Origin: Candidatus Melainabacteria bacterium
GTDB taxonomy: Bacteria; Cyanobacteriota; Vampirovibrionia; Gastranaerophilales; Gastranaerophilaceae
Assembly: GCA_003258795.1 (NCBI GenBank)
Contig: QHMH01000006.1
Coordinates: 1-64,000 of the forward strand
DNA: 64,000 nucleotides
Direction of reading: 5' to 3'
Shown in pieces: positions 32,668-41,366 of this stretch (position 1 is the stretch's first letter; every line of letters begins with the position of its first letter). A model generated the notes under the pieces. The model was not told where the DNA came from and ran no database searches. It saw only the letters and a list, made by a program, of their open reading frames with translations. The translations under genes and the position numbers were made by a program.

Positions 32668-33543
32668 CTAAATTATTTTTCTCAATATTCCGTTATTCTT
32701 TTTCAGAATAGTTCTTGCTTTTTCGATATCAACATCAAGAGCCAAAGCAATAATAGAAGTTTTAATTTCCCAATTACTTTTCATAAGCATTGCAAGAGCA
32801 TCAGAGCAAGTTGCTTCAGCTATTTGAGCAACAATCTTTATAGCTCTATCTTTAAGTTTTTCATTTGTAGCTTTAAGGTCAATCATAAAGTTTTCATAAG
32901 TTTTGCCAATTTTAATCATAGAGCCGGTTGAAAGCATATTTAGAACCATTTTTTGAGCAGTTCCGGCTTTCAATCTGCTTGACCCTGCAATAACTTCTGG
33001 TCCAACTTCGACACAAATAACAAGCCCTGCATCTTCTGCTATTTTTCCTTCACTGTTGCAAGTAACTGCAATAGTTTTAGTGTTACGTTCTTCTGCTTTT
33101 GCTAAAACTCCAGATAGATATTTAGGGTTTCCGCTTGCAGAAATAACAACAGCAACATCATTTTCTGTTAGAATATCTGCATCAGCCCTACCAGCTTCAT
33201 AATCATCTTCTGCCCCTTCAACGGCAATTTTAAATGCTTTTTCTCCACCAGCCATAATTCCTTGAACCATATCGGATGGAACCGAAAAAGTAGGTGGACA
33301 TTCAGAAGCATCCAAGATTCCTAATCTCCCAGATGTCCCAGCACCGAAGTAATATAATCTACCGCCTTTTAGAAATTGTTTTGAAATTAAATCTATTGCT
33401 TTTGCAATATTTTCAAGTTCTTCTTCAACTGCAAGAGCAACGATTTTATCTTCGTTGTTCATTTCTTTAACCATTTCCAAAGTTGATATAATATCTATAT
33501 CTTTTGTATTTTCGTTACGATATTCTGTTATTACTTCCGCCAT
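32668..33543 (-). CDS. murQ: N-acetylmuramic acid 6-phosphate etherase
   Basis: A 291-aa SIS-domain enzyme that cleaves the lactyl ether of MurNAc-6-P during cell-wall recycling. Motifs: GAGTSGRLGILDASECPPTF, SASGNPKYLSGVLA and EVGPEVIAGSSRLKAGTAQK. A MurNAc kinase or PTS is not visible nearby. It starts 10 nt after ribH. Confidence 0.96.
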   Translation of the reverse strand: MAEVITEYRNENTKDIDIISTLEMVKEMNNEDKIVALAVEEELENIAKAIDLISKQFLKGGRLYYFGAGTSGRLGILDASECPPTFSVPSDMVQGIMAGGEKAFKIAVEGAEDDYEAGRADADILTENDVAVVISASGNPKYLSGVLAKAEERNTKTIAVTCNSEGKIAEDAGLVICVEVGPEVIAGSSRLKAGTAQKMVLNMLSTGSMIKIGKTYENFMIDLKATNEKLKDRAIKIVAQIAEATCSDALAMLMKSNWEIKTSIIALALDVDIEKARTILKKNNGILRKII

Positions 33544-33553
33544 TCATTTCTCC

Positions 33554-34015
33554 CTAAAATTGTTTTAATAAATTAACTGTTTCGATAGCACTCTTTGCTG
33601 CATCAGAACCTTTATTTCCTGATTTTGTACCAGCTCTTTCGATTGCTTGTTCAATATTATCAGTAGTAAGCACGCCAAAGATAACAGGAATTTCTGTTTC
33701 TAAACTAACGGCTGCAATACCTTTTGAAACTTCTGCACAAACATAATCATAGTGTGATGTTGAACCTTTGATTACCGCACCCAATGCAATTATGGCGCTA
33801 TATTTTCCAGTTTTTGCTGCCTTTTTTGCAACGAGAGGAATTTCAAAGGCACCAGAAGTCCACGCAACTGTGATATTTTCCTCTTTTACTCCATGTCGTT
33901 GTAATTCATCAACTGCTCCAGACAGTAATTTTGATGTAATAAATTCATTAAATCTTGATACAACGATGCAGAATTTGTCGTTATCTGCAATAAAATTTCC
34001 ACATAAGGTATTCAT
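33554..34015 (-). CDS. ribH: 6,7-dimethyl-8-ribityllumazine synthase
   Basis: A 153-aa lumazine synthase, the penultimate step of riboflavin synthesis. Motifs: [17 protein letters not shown], the substrate loop [16 protein letters not shown] and [16 protein letters not shown] with the catalytic His. It has a GAGGAGA ribosome-binding site and is the first gene of the ribH-murQ-gpsA-ricT operon. No other rib genes are in the window, and I see no FMN riboswitch upstream. Confidence 0.96.
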   Translation of the reverse strand: MNTLCGNFIADNDKFCIVVSRFNEFITSKLLSGAVDELQRHGVKEENITVAWTSGAFEIPLVAKKAAKTGKYSAIIALGAVIKGSTSHYDYVCAEVSKGIAAVSLETEIPVIFGVLTTDNIEQAIERAGTKSGNKGSDAAKSAIETVNLLKQF

Positions 34016-34069
34016 AAAATCTCCTCAAAACATAATCTTTATTTAGAGTTTACTACACAAATACTGTTT

Positions 34070-34774
34070 TTACAACAACGGAGAAAAGATTTTGTAAAAA
34101 ATATAAACAGAAGCAAGTATTAGGAAAATTCCGCTTATTTTCATTAAAATTTCAGAGGTATGTGCAAATTTTTTGAGTTGTTTTACAGAGGATGTAAACA
34201 CTGCAGCGATTATCAAAATTACACCTTGTCCTAACGCAAATAAAAATAGCATCAGAACGGAATATAATATGTTGTCGGAAATAGATGCAAATGCCATAAT
34301 TCCAGCTAAAATTGGTGTGGAACATGGCGTGCCTGCGATAGCAAAAATTGCTCCAATTAAAAGTGGATATAAAACTATATTTTGACCGTTAGATGTTGGC
34401 ATTTGTTTTACTAATACAGGAATATTGAAATCTAAAATTCCAAGAATATTCAGTCCCATAATCATTAGCAATGATGCCATTATTAACAGAAAATATGCAG
34501 GTGCAAAAGATACAAAAACCTTCCCTGTTACTGCACAAATTATTCCAATTGTAGCAAAGACAAGTGACATTCCAACAACGAAAAAAAACATTTGAAGGCA
34601 GATTTTAGATGGTTTTTCATTAGAATATCCACCAACATAACCAATAATAATAGGAAGCATAGACAAAGAACATGGAGAAATTGATGCTAACAATCCACCG
34701 CCAAAACATAAAAGTAACGGCAACCATAGCATTCCATCTCCAGAAGTTTGTAAAAGTTGCATAAAATTATTCAT
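34070..34774 (-). CDS. CcdA/DsbD-type thiol-electron transporter
   Basis: A 234-aa six-helix membrane protein of the CcdA/DsbD family that carries reducing power from cytoplasmic thioredoxin to the outer face. It shows two pseudo-repeats: ASISPCSLSMLPIIIGYVG with Cys in helix 1 and AGTPCSTPILAGIMAF in helix 4. It overlaps the upstream thioredoxin-like gene by 8 nt, so the pair form one electron path. Confidence 0.9.
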   Translation of the reverse strand: MNNFMQLLQTSGDGMLWLPLLLCFGGGLLASISPCSLSMLPIIIGYVGGYSNEKPSKICLQMFFFVVGMSLVFATIGIICAVTGKVFVSFAPAYFLLIMASLLMIMGLNILGILDFNIPVLVKQMPTSNGQNIVLYPLLIGAIFAIAGTPCSTPILAGIMAFASISDNILYSVLMLFLFALGQGVILIIAAVFTSSVKQLKKFAHTSEILMKISGIFLILASVYIFYKIFSPLL

Positions 34775-35165
34775 TTAGCATTGCCTTCATTTTATTTTCA
34801 AGATCTTTTTCTGGTAAAAATCCTTCGATTTTTTCAATTTTATTTCCTTTTTTATCAAGCAAAATCATTGTTGGAACGAGAGAAACGTTGTATTTTGCGA
34901 TTTGGTCATTTGTATATTTATCGTTGTTTTGAACTTGAACTTCTGTGAGGATGATATCTTCAGAGTATTTTGGATAGACTTTTACCATAACCTCATTTAG
35001 ACGTTTGCAATCAAGGCACATAAGCGATGTAAATTTAATAATTTGAGGTTTTTCTGTTGAATTTGATTTCTGCGCTAAGCTTTCATTTCTTGAAGAAAGA
35101 ATAAAAAATGCAAGTAACGGTAAAGCGATTATCAATGCGATTATAGTAAAGTTTTTGTAGTTCAT
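34767..35165 (-). CDS. Membrane-anchored thioredoxin-like protein
   Basis: A 132-aa protein with an N-terminal anchor (residues ~7-24) and an extracytoplasmic thioredoxin fold with the active site LMCLDCKRLNE and cis-Pro in SLVPTMILLD. It likely receives electrons from the CcdA-like protein encoded by the overlapping next gene and reduces periplasmic disulfides. CLDC is not the standard CGPC, which would alter its redox potential. AAGGAGATATT before the ATG supports the start. Confidence 0.9.
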   Translation of the reverse strand: MNYKNFTIIALIIALPLLAFFILSSRNESLAQKSNSTEKPQIIKFTSLMCLDCKRLNEVMVKVYPKYSEDIILTEVQVQNNDKYTNDQIAKYNVSLVPTMILLDKKGNKIEKIEGFLPEKDLENKMKAMLNE

Positions 35166-35274
35166 AATATCTCCTTTTCACATATTATTAGTGCACAGAT
35201 TTATTTAACGGTCAATAACTAAAAATTTAATCAGCCGACTTACCGATTTTCATATTTTGATGTAAAATACATCT

Positions 35275-38001
35275 ATGAAGAACACAAATTTGATTTTGAT
35301 AGACGGGCATGCACTTGCTTTCCGACAATATTTTGCTTTAGAAAGAACTGCTATGTCAACAAAAGATAATGTTCCAACATGGGCTGTTTTTGGGTTTTTT
35401 AAAGCAATCTTCGACCTTTTAAAAGGTAAAAAAGTTATGCCCGATGCAATTGCTGTTGCATTCGATGTGAGCAAAAAAACCTTCAGATACGAAAAATACA
35501 AAGAATATAAAGCAAATAGAAAAACAATGCCTGACAATTTGCGAATTCAAATGTCTTTGATTATGGAAGGTCTAAAAGCTTTTAACATTCCAGTATATAC
35601 AAAAGAAGGGTTTGAAGCTGACGATATTATCGGAACAATATCTAAGCGAGCAATCAATTCTGGACATAAAACTTATATTTTGACAGGTGATCAAGATGCC
35701 TTCCAACTCATTGATAAAGATGGTCTTGTGAAGGTTATGATTCCTTATCAAGGAAAGCTCATTGAATATGGTTGGGAAAAAGTTTATGAAAAATTAGGTG
35801 TTTATCCTAATCAAGTTATAGACTACAAAGCATTAAGAGGTGATGTTTCTGATAATATTCCTGGGATTAAAGGAATTGGAGAAAAAACAGCACAAACTCT
35901 GCTTAAAGAATATGGAAATCTTGAAAATATTCTCGATAATTGTGAAAACATTGAAAAGAAGGCAGTAAAAACTAAACTTTGTGAAGGGGTTGAAGATGCT
36001 AAATTGAGCAAATTCCTTGCAACAATTGATAGAGATGTTGATATTGATTTTGATATTGAAAGTGCAAAAATTGAGTTACCTGATATTTCTGAGGTTACAA
36101 AGTTTCTTCAAAAGATGCAATTTAATGCTTTTATCAAAAATATTGACACTATTATGAGCAGTTTTAATAACGGAAAAAAATCAGCAACTCCTCAAAAATT
36201 AGAAGTTCAAGATGATGGTGCATCTACTCAACTTCAGCTTTTCTCTCAAATGATGGAAGAAGAACTTACGGAAGAACTTGATTTTGAAAAAACAACTTTA
36301 AACTCACCCGAGCAATTGAAAAATTTTGTAAAAGGTATAAAGAAATTTATCGCTGTAAAATCATTCTTTACCTCAGAAGATAAAGATGCAAAATTAAAAG
36401 GTGTAGCATTTGCTTATGAAGATGAAAAAATTAAAACTTTTTATATTCCAGTTACAGATGAGAATGTATCCTCAGTTATAGATATGTTAAAGCCTGTTTT
36501 TGAAGATGATGCTATTTTAAAAACGTTTCATAATGCAAAATTAGAATATAGTGTATATAAAAATTATGGTGTAACGATAAAAGGTTTGTCATTTGACACA
36601 ATGCTTGCAAGTTATGTTAAAGACCCATCAAGAGATCATTCTCTTTCATATCAAGCATTTGAAAATTTAAACTTAGTTTTTGATGAATACAAAAAAAATC
36701 AGGATGTTTCAGAAATTGCTTTCGAGTCCGTATACTCAGTTTTAACACTAACAGATGTATTGAAAAAACAACTTGATAAGAAAGAAATGAAAATAATTGA
36801 GGATATTGAATTACCATTGTCTGTTGTACTTTCCAATGTTGAAAGTGCTGGAGTTAGTATTGATAAAAAATATCTGGGAGATTTAACCAAAGAGTTTGAA
36901 ATTAAAAAGTCTGAACTAAAAAAAGAAATAATCGAAATAGCAGGCAAAGAGTTTAATATAAATTCTCATAGACAAGTTGGCGAAGCTCTTTATGAAATGG
37001 GAATAAAGCAAGTTAAAAAGAAGGGAAAATTTTCGACAACAGCACAATTACTTGAAGAGCTTTCTGAAAAATACGAAATTTGTGCAAAGTTGCTTTTATA
37101 CAGAAAATATTCAAAGTTAATTACAACCTATACAGAATCTCTTCCAGAGCTTGTTTCTCCTGTTGATAACAAGATTCATACAAGCTACAATCAAATAAAT
37201 ACGGCAACAGGTAGATTATCATCGTCTAATCCTAATTTACAAAATATTCCAATTAGAACGGAAGAAGGAAATAAGATTAGAAAAGCATTTATTCCTTCAA
37301 GTGATGAAAATGTATTGTTATCAGCGGATTATTCACAAATTGAACTTCGTTTATTGGCGCATTGTTCAAAAGATGAAAACCTTGTTGAGGCATTCAATGA
37401 AGGCAAAGATGTCCACGCAGAGGTTGCATCAAAGATTTTTGATGTTCCAATTTCAGAGGTAACTAAAGATATGCGAAGAAAGGCAAAGCGCGTTAATTTT
37501 GGACTTGTTTACGGTCAGACAAAATATGGACTTGCAAAATCATTATCGATTGCGCCTTTCCTTGCACAGGTTTTTATTGACAAGTATTTTGAAAAATATC
37601 CAAAAGTAAAAGAATATATGCAAAATACTGTAGAATTTGCAAAAGAGAACGGATATGTCGAAACAATTTTTGGAAGAAAACGTTATTTTCATAACACATT
37701 AAATAGCTCTAATGTACAGATAAGAGAGGCTGCAGGTCGTGCTGCGATAAATCAACCTCTTCAAGGTTCTGCCGCAGATTTAATTAAAATTGCAATGATT
37801 AGTCTTTTCGGACGATTGACAGAATTAAAAATGAAATCTAAAATTATTATGCAAGTTCACGACGAGTTGATTATAGAAACTCCTAAAGATGAACTTGAAA
37901 GAGTTACAGCATTGGTTAAAGAAACTATGGAGCTTAATCAACCTTTGTGTGTTCCTCTTGAGGTTAATACGGCATACGGTAATAATTGGGTAGAGCATTA
38001 G
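35275..38001 (+). CDS. polA: DNA polymerase I
   Basis: A 908-aa PolA. It has a 5'-3' flap nuclease (1-~290, LIDGHALAFRQYF, GFEADDIIG, GDVSDNIPGIKGIG), a proofreading-like domain (~330-500) and a polymerase domain with motif A SADYSQIELRLLAH, motif B RRKAKRVNFGLVYGQ and motif C MQVHDELIIE. The exonuclease residues are lost (no DxE in the first motif; Glu for Asp in HNAKLEY), so proofreading is probably absent, as in many bacterial PolA. No ribosome-binding site is seen; TAAAAT lies 6 nt before the ATG. Confidence 0.97.
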   Translation: MKNTNLILIDGHALAFRQYFALERTAMSTKDNVPTWAVFGFFKAIFDLLKGKKVMPDAIAVAFDVSKKTFRYEKYKEYKANRKTMPDNLRIQMSLIMEGLKAFNIPVYTKEGFEADDIIGTISKRAINSGHKTYILTGDQDAFQLIDKDGLVKVMIPYQGKLIEYGWEKVYEKLGVYPNQVIDYKALRGDVSDNIPGIKGIGEKTAQTLLKEYGNLENILDNCENIEKKAVKTKLCEGVEDAKLSKFLATIDRDVDIDFDIESAKIELPDISEVTKFLQKMQFNAFIKNIDTIMSSFNNGKKSATPQKLEVQDDGASTQLQLFSQMMEEELTEELDFEKTTLNSPEQLKNFVKGIKKFIAVKSFFTSEDKDAKLKGVAFAYEDEKIKTFYIPVTDENVSSVIDMLKPVFEDDAILKTFHNAKLEYSVYKNYGVTIKGLSFDTMLASYVKDPSRDHSLSYQAFENLNLVFDEYKKNQDVSEIAFESVYSVLTLTDVLKKQLDKKEMKIIEDIELPLSVVLSNVESAGVSIDKKYLGDLTKEFEIKKSELKKEIIEIAGKEFNINSHRQVGEALYEMGIKQVKKKGKFSTTAQLLEELSEKYEICAKLLLYRKYSKLITTYTESLPELVSPVDNKIHTSYNQINTATGRLSSSNPNLQNIPIRTEEGNKIRKAFIPSSDENVLLSADYSQIELRLLAHCSKDENLVEAFNEGKDVHAEVASKIFDVPISEVTKDMRRKAKRVNFGLVYGQTKYGLAKSLSIAPFLAQVFIDKYFEKYPKVKEYMQNTVEFAKENGYVETIFGRKRYFHNTLNSSNVQIREAAGRAAINQPLQGSAADLIKIAMISLFGRLTELKMKSKIIMQVHDELIIETPKDELERVTALVKETMELNQPLCVPLEVNTAYGNNWVEH

Positions 38002-38007
38002 GTTAAG

Positions 38008-38424
38008 ATGAAAAATTTTAAAAATTTATTATTTATTTTTGCATTTCTTTTAATTGGGCAAAATGCATTTGCAAATTCTGCTCCAATCGTTGCATCTCCT
38101 GTTCAACCACAATCAATTGATTTCAATATATGTAATAAATACTTTAAGTTAGATAATAAGTCTTTGTTTTATTTGACAATGACTGGAATTAACGCAAATA
38201 AATTTACTATAAATGAAATTAAAAGTAAGAATGGTTACATACTATTTACAGTTGCCCAAAAACAATATCTTGCAAGTGTTATAAAAGTGGATTCAAAAAA
38301 TTCTCTTTTAAAAATCACACCTTGTGATAACAAATATTATTTCCCATCAGGCGTTGTTCAAAATTTATTCAAATACATTGAGCTTAATGAAAAAACAGGA
38401 TTTGAATCAATCCAAACGTTATAA
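38008..38424 (+). CDS. Small secreted hypothetical protein
   Basis: A 138-aa protein with a Sec signal peptide (MKNFKNLLFIFAFLLIGQNAFA, cleavage near 22) and a mature beta-rich domain with two cysteines (CNKYF and TPCDNKYYF) that could form a disulfide. It starts 6 nt after polA and is probably cotranscribed. Its last 6 nt overlap the end of the convergent thioesterase gene. The family is unrecognised. Confidence 0.75.
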   Translation: MKNFKNLLFIFAFLLIGQNAFANSAPIVASPVQPQSIDFNICNKYFKLDNKSLFYLTMTGINANKFTINEIKSKNGYILFTVAQKQYLASVIKVDSKNSLLKITPCDNKYYFPSGVVQNLFKYIELNEKTGFESIQTL

Positions 38425-39162
38425 TTCTTCCCATTGAGCATCAATAATGCAAAGTGACTCTCCAGTATCCTTGTTTGTTAAAAGATGATGTGTTTTTAAG
38501 TTATCTATTTTGATTTTTGATATTACATTGTGCCCATAAGTAACTTCTTTTTTGTAAACTAAATCAAGAGTTTTTAATTTATGAGTGCTTCTAAAATCTT
38601 TTTCAATTGTTTCAAAAGCCCAAACAATGTAATTTGCATTGTTTACGTGTCTGTTAATATCAAGATCATCATATCTTATTTCAAATTCTTTTTCGCTATC
38701 ATATTCTTCAAGTTGAACTACTTTTGTAAATCTCAAATCATCCTCTCTTTGTTCAACTTCAGGCATGATGTTCATTTTTGATAGAGGAAGAAATTTTTTA
38801 TCTTCCAAATTTATCATCATCCACTGGCTACTTATTCTGCCAATGCATTTTTCTTTATTCCAAAGTTCAAAATCACGAAAGGCTAAAATTTTCGAACAAC
38901 CTCTTGCTTCTGTTTTTAATGTAACTTCGTCAAAATTTTTAGGATATTCGCTAAATTCCATATGATACTTTATCAAAAACCATGCATAGTTTCGAGGAAT
39001 TGTAAAATCAGTTCCAAATCCAATTTTATCAGCACTTGCTGTGGCTATATCTTGTAAGTAATTCAATAGTGAAGCAGGCTTCAAAATTCCTAAATAGTCA
39101 ACTTCATACCATTTCATTACATAATTTTTTTGTAAAAAATATTTGTTGTCTGATTTTATCAT
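38419..39162 (-). CDS. Acyl-ACP thioesterase
   Basis: A 247-aa double-hotdog thioesterase of the FatA/FatB-like family that releases fatty acids from acyl-ACP. The first hotdog has YEVDYLGILKPASLLNYLQD and the second has DLDINRHVNNANYIVWAFE, the family's conserved Asn/His region. It overlaps the upstream gene by 4 nt (ATGA). The role of free fatty acids in this four-gene overlapping operon is unclear. Confidence 0.9.
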   Translation of the reverse strand: MIKSDNKYFLQKNYVMKWYEVDYLGILKPASLLNYLQDIATASADKIGFGTDFTIPRNYAWFLIKYHMEFSEYPKNFDEVTLKTEARGCSKILAFRDFELWNKEKCIGRISSQWMMINLEDKKFLPLSKMNIMPEVEQREDDLRFTKVVQLEEYDSEKEFEIRYDDLDINRHVNNANYIVWAFETIEKDFRSTHKLKTLDLVYKKEVTYGHNVISKIKIDNLKTHHLLTNKDTGESLCIIDAQWEEL

Positions 39163-39992
39163 AAGCTTTCGTAATACCTCTTTATAATGTCACAATCTTC
39201 TTCTATATTTGGACTTTCACAAACTAAAGCCCCCTTTACATTAAATTCCTTTAATGCTTTCAATAATTCTTTGTAATTCATATCGGAATTGTCAAGTTCA
39301 AGGTGGTGTTTTTCACCTTTTTCTGAATATGCAATTCCTGCTAAATGCCCATGAAAATTGTCAAGAGCGTATTGCCCAATCTCATTTCCAATTTTTTCAA
39401 GTATTTTGCAAAAGTCATCGTATGTATTAAACTTGCCGTTAGAACGAGCGTGAAGGTGTGAAAAATCAACGCAAGGAAGTACATTTTCACAATCTTTAGA
39501 AAGAGCAATTATTTCATCAAGATCTCCCCATTGAGTTGGTTTGCCCGTTGTTTCAGGCCTTATTGTAATGGAGTTGTTTTCACTTTTTAGAAATTTTGTT
39601 ATTCTGTCTGTTCTCTCTTTAACTTTTTTGTATACATCTTTTGCGTCTTCGCCAAGATAAAAAGCCGCATGATAGGTTATGCTATAAGCACCAAAACTAT
39701 TGGCAACTTGTGCTGTGTCGATAATTCTTTTTATACTTGCCTCAACCTTTTCTTCTTCCTTTGCATTAAGATTTATATAATATGGACCGTGAGCGGTTAG
39801 CAAGAATTTGTTTGAGTTTTTATTGAGTGTTTGAAAAGATGTTTCACTCAACCTAACTCCATGTACAAACTCAACTTCAAGTCCGTCCAAATTCATATCT
39901 TCAAGTATGTTAAATGCATTTTGGTAATCTTTTGGATCTGTCTTTAATGGCATTCCTGCAGTTAGAAAATTTAGCTTATCTGGGTTTTTCAT
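39159..39992 (-). CDS. Endonuclease IV-like TIM-barrel protein
   Basis: A 277-aa AP-endonuclease-2/xylose-isomerase-like barrel. The metal ligands of endonuclease IV are mostly recognisable: LTAHGPYY, TYHAAFY, RPETTGK, CVDFSHLHAR, FHGHLAG, GEKHHLEL (Glu where Nfo has Asp) and CESP. It could be a DNA-repair AP endonuclease or a sugar-phosphate isomerase of the same fold; I favour the Nfo-like reading. It overlaps the formyltransferase-like gene and the thioesterase gene by 4 nt each. Confidence 0.82.
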   Translation of the reverse strand: MKNPDKLNFLTAGMPLKTDPKDYQNAFNILEDMNLDGLEVEFVHGVRLSETSFQTLNKNSNKFLLTAHGPYYINLNAKEEEKVEASIKRIIDTAQVANSFGAYSITYHAAFYLGEDAKDVYKKVKERTDRITKFLKSENNSITIRPETTGKPTQWGDLDEIIALSKDCENVLPCVDFSHLHARSNGKFNTYDDFCKILEKIGNEIGQYALDNFHGHLAGIAYSEKGEKHHLELDNSDMNYKELLKALKEFNVKGALVCESPNIEEDCDIIKRYYESL

Positions 39993-40915
39993 ATTCCTAA
40001 TCTTTCTCCCACTTGAGGGTTCATAATTCTTACAAATTCTTTCACTGATGAAATAAAAAATCCGCCAAATTGTATTGATGTTGGAACAAATAAACCTTTT
40101 TGTGTTTTTACGTAGATTCTATCGTTTTCAACTTTTACAATTGTGCCATTATCAAAACCTTCTACATCCTCATCGGTAGCCTCTGCAGAAAATACAGTAA
40201 CTTGAATGTTTCTAAAAGTAGTTCTTGTCGTAATAAACGGATTTAAAGCTCTTACAAATCGTTCAAGATATTTAGCAGATTTGTTAAAATCGAGAGTGTT
40301 GTCATCGATTTTCTTTGCGTATTTGAAATTTCCGTCTTTAGGTTGTTTTCTTCTTTCTAATTTACCGATAGAAAATAATTCAAGAGCTTCAAGCAGCATG
40401 TCAAGCCCAAGTACGTTGAGTTTATTGAATAATGTACCCATCGTATCCGTTGACATTATCGGAATTGCTTTTTGAAGAACAATATCTCCTGTATCAAATT
40501 CTTCATCCATAAGATGAAGTGTAACGCCTGTTTCCTTCTCATCGTTTATTATTACGCTTGAGTAAGGGTTTGGTCCTCTATAATCAGGCAAAAGCGCAGG
40601 ATGCGTATTTATAAAGCCACCCTTTACGCAATCCAAAAGAACTTTTGGAACTTTGTAGTTAAAAGAGCAAACTACTGCAATGTCAGGTTTTAAACTTTTT
40701 ATATTTTCAATAAGTTTATCCTCACATAAGTCATCATAATCAATATAGTTTAATCCCAAAGACAAAACATGTTGTTTAAAAGTGTAATATGTTATGTGAT
40801 TTTTTTTTGCACCCATAACACCAACAATATTCACATTTGCCTTAACCATACCGTCAAGACAAACATAAGCCATATCAGGAATTCCTATGAAAAGTACCCT
40901 TAAATCTTTATACAT
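39989..40915 (-). CDS. Methionyl-tRNA formyltransferase-like protein
   Basis: A 308-aa formyltransferase. The N-terminal catalytic domain has the Asn/His/Asp triad in FINTHPALLPDYRG and FDTGDIV, which uses 10-formyl-THF. The C-terminal Fmt-type barrel (~205-305) is also present. It may be the true Fmt for initiator tRNA, but the motif HPALLPDYRGPNP differs from the usual SLLPRYRGAAP, so a paralogue acting on an amino sugar is possible. It sits in an overlapping operon after crcB. Confidence 0.8.
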   Translation of the reverse strand: MYKDLRVLFIGIPDMAYVCLDGMVKANVNIVGVMGAKKNHITYYTFKQHVLSLGLNYIDYDDLCEDKLIENIKSLKPDIAVVCSFNYKVPKVLLDCVKGGFINTHPALLPDYRGPNPYSSVIINDEKETGVTLHLMDEEFDTGDIVLQKAIPIMSTDTMGTLFNKLNVLGLDMLLEALELFSIGKLERRKQPKDGNFKYAKKIDDNTLDFNKSAKYLERFVRALNPFITTRTTFRNIQVTVFSAEATDEDVEGFDNGTIVKVENDRIYVKTQKGLFVPTSIQFGGFFISSVKEFVRIMNPQVGERLGI

Positions 40916-41270
40916 TTTTTGCTAAAAATGCCCCCATTGCCACTGATATAAGTCCACACAAGAAACTCAAAAGTGTGTATATAAAAAATAAAACATATCG
41001 ACCACCTTTTAACATTTCAAATCCTTCAACAGAAAAAGTTGAGAATGTTGTTAATCCCCCGCAAAAACCAATGGTTAGTGCAAGTTTTAATGAAGGGTGA
41101 GTTGGGTTTTTCAGTATATATGAAAATACAAACCCCAAAATAAAACATCCGACAATATTCACTATAAACGTAGAGAAAGGAAAAGAGTGACCTTTTAATG
41201 TTAAAGAAGTGATGTATCTTGTAACACATCCTAAACCTCCACCGATAAATACTGATAATATATTCATCAT
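40908..41270 (-). CDS. crcB: Fluoride channel CrcB/Fluc
   Basis: A 120-aa four-helix fluoride exporter: GGGLGCVTRYI near the N-terminus, the central Asn of VNIVGCFILG and the GGLTTFSTFSVE fluoride-path motif. Dual-topology dimers export F-. It has AAGGAGAG before the ATG. I see no crcB fluoride riboswitch in the 96-nt gap to the secY terminator. It overlaps the formyltransferase gene by 8 nt. Confidence 0.95.
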   Translation of the reverse strand: MMNILSVFIGGGLGCVTRYITSLTLKGHSFPFSTFIVNIVGCFILGFVFSYILKNPTHPSLKLALTIGFCGGLTTFSTFSVEGFEMLKGGRYVLFFIYTLLSFLCGLISVAMGAFLAKNV

Positions 41271-41309
41271 CGTGTACTCTCTCCTTAAAGTTTATTATAC
41301 AACAAAAAG

Positions 41310-41345
41310 AAAAGGTGCAGAAAGAATTTTCTTTCTGCACCTTTT
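41310..41345 (-). terminator. Terminator of the rpsE-secY operon
   Basis: A perfect stem AAAAGGTGCAGAAAG/CTTTCTGCACCTTTT 22 nt beyond the secY stop, with T-rich sequence on the minus strand. Confidence 0.9.
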
Positions 41346-41366
41346 CTTAAATATTATTATTACTAA

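Noticed and set aside
41271..41366. Fluoride (crcB) riboswitch before crcB
   Set aside because: The short gap holds only the secY terminator and a ribosome-binding site; no conserved fluoride aptamer elements are seen.
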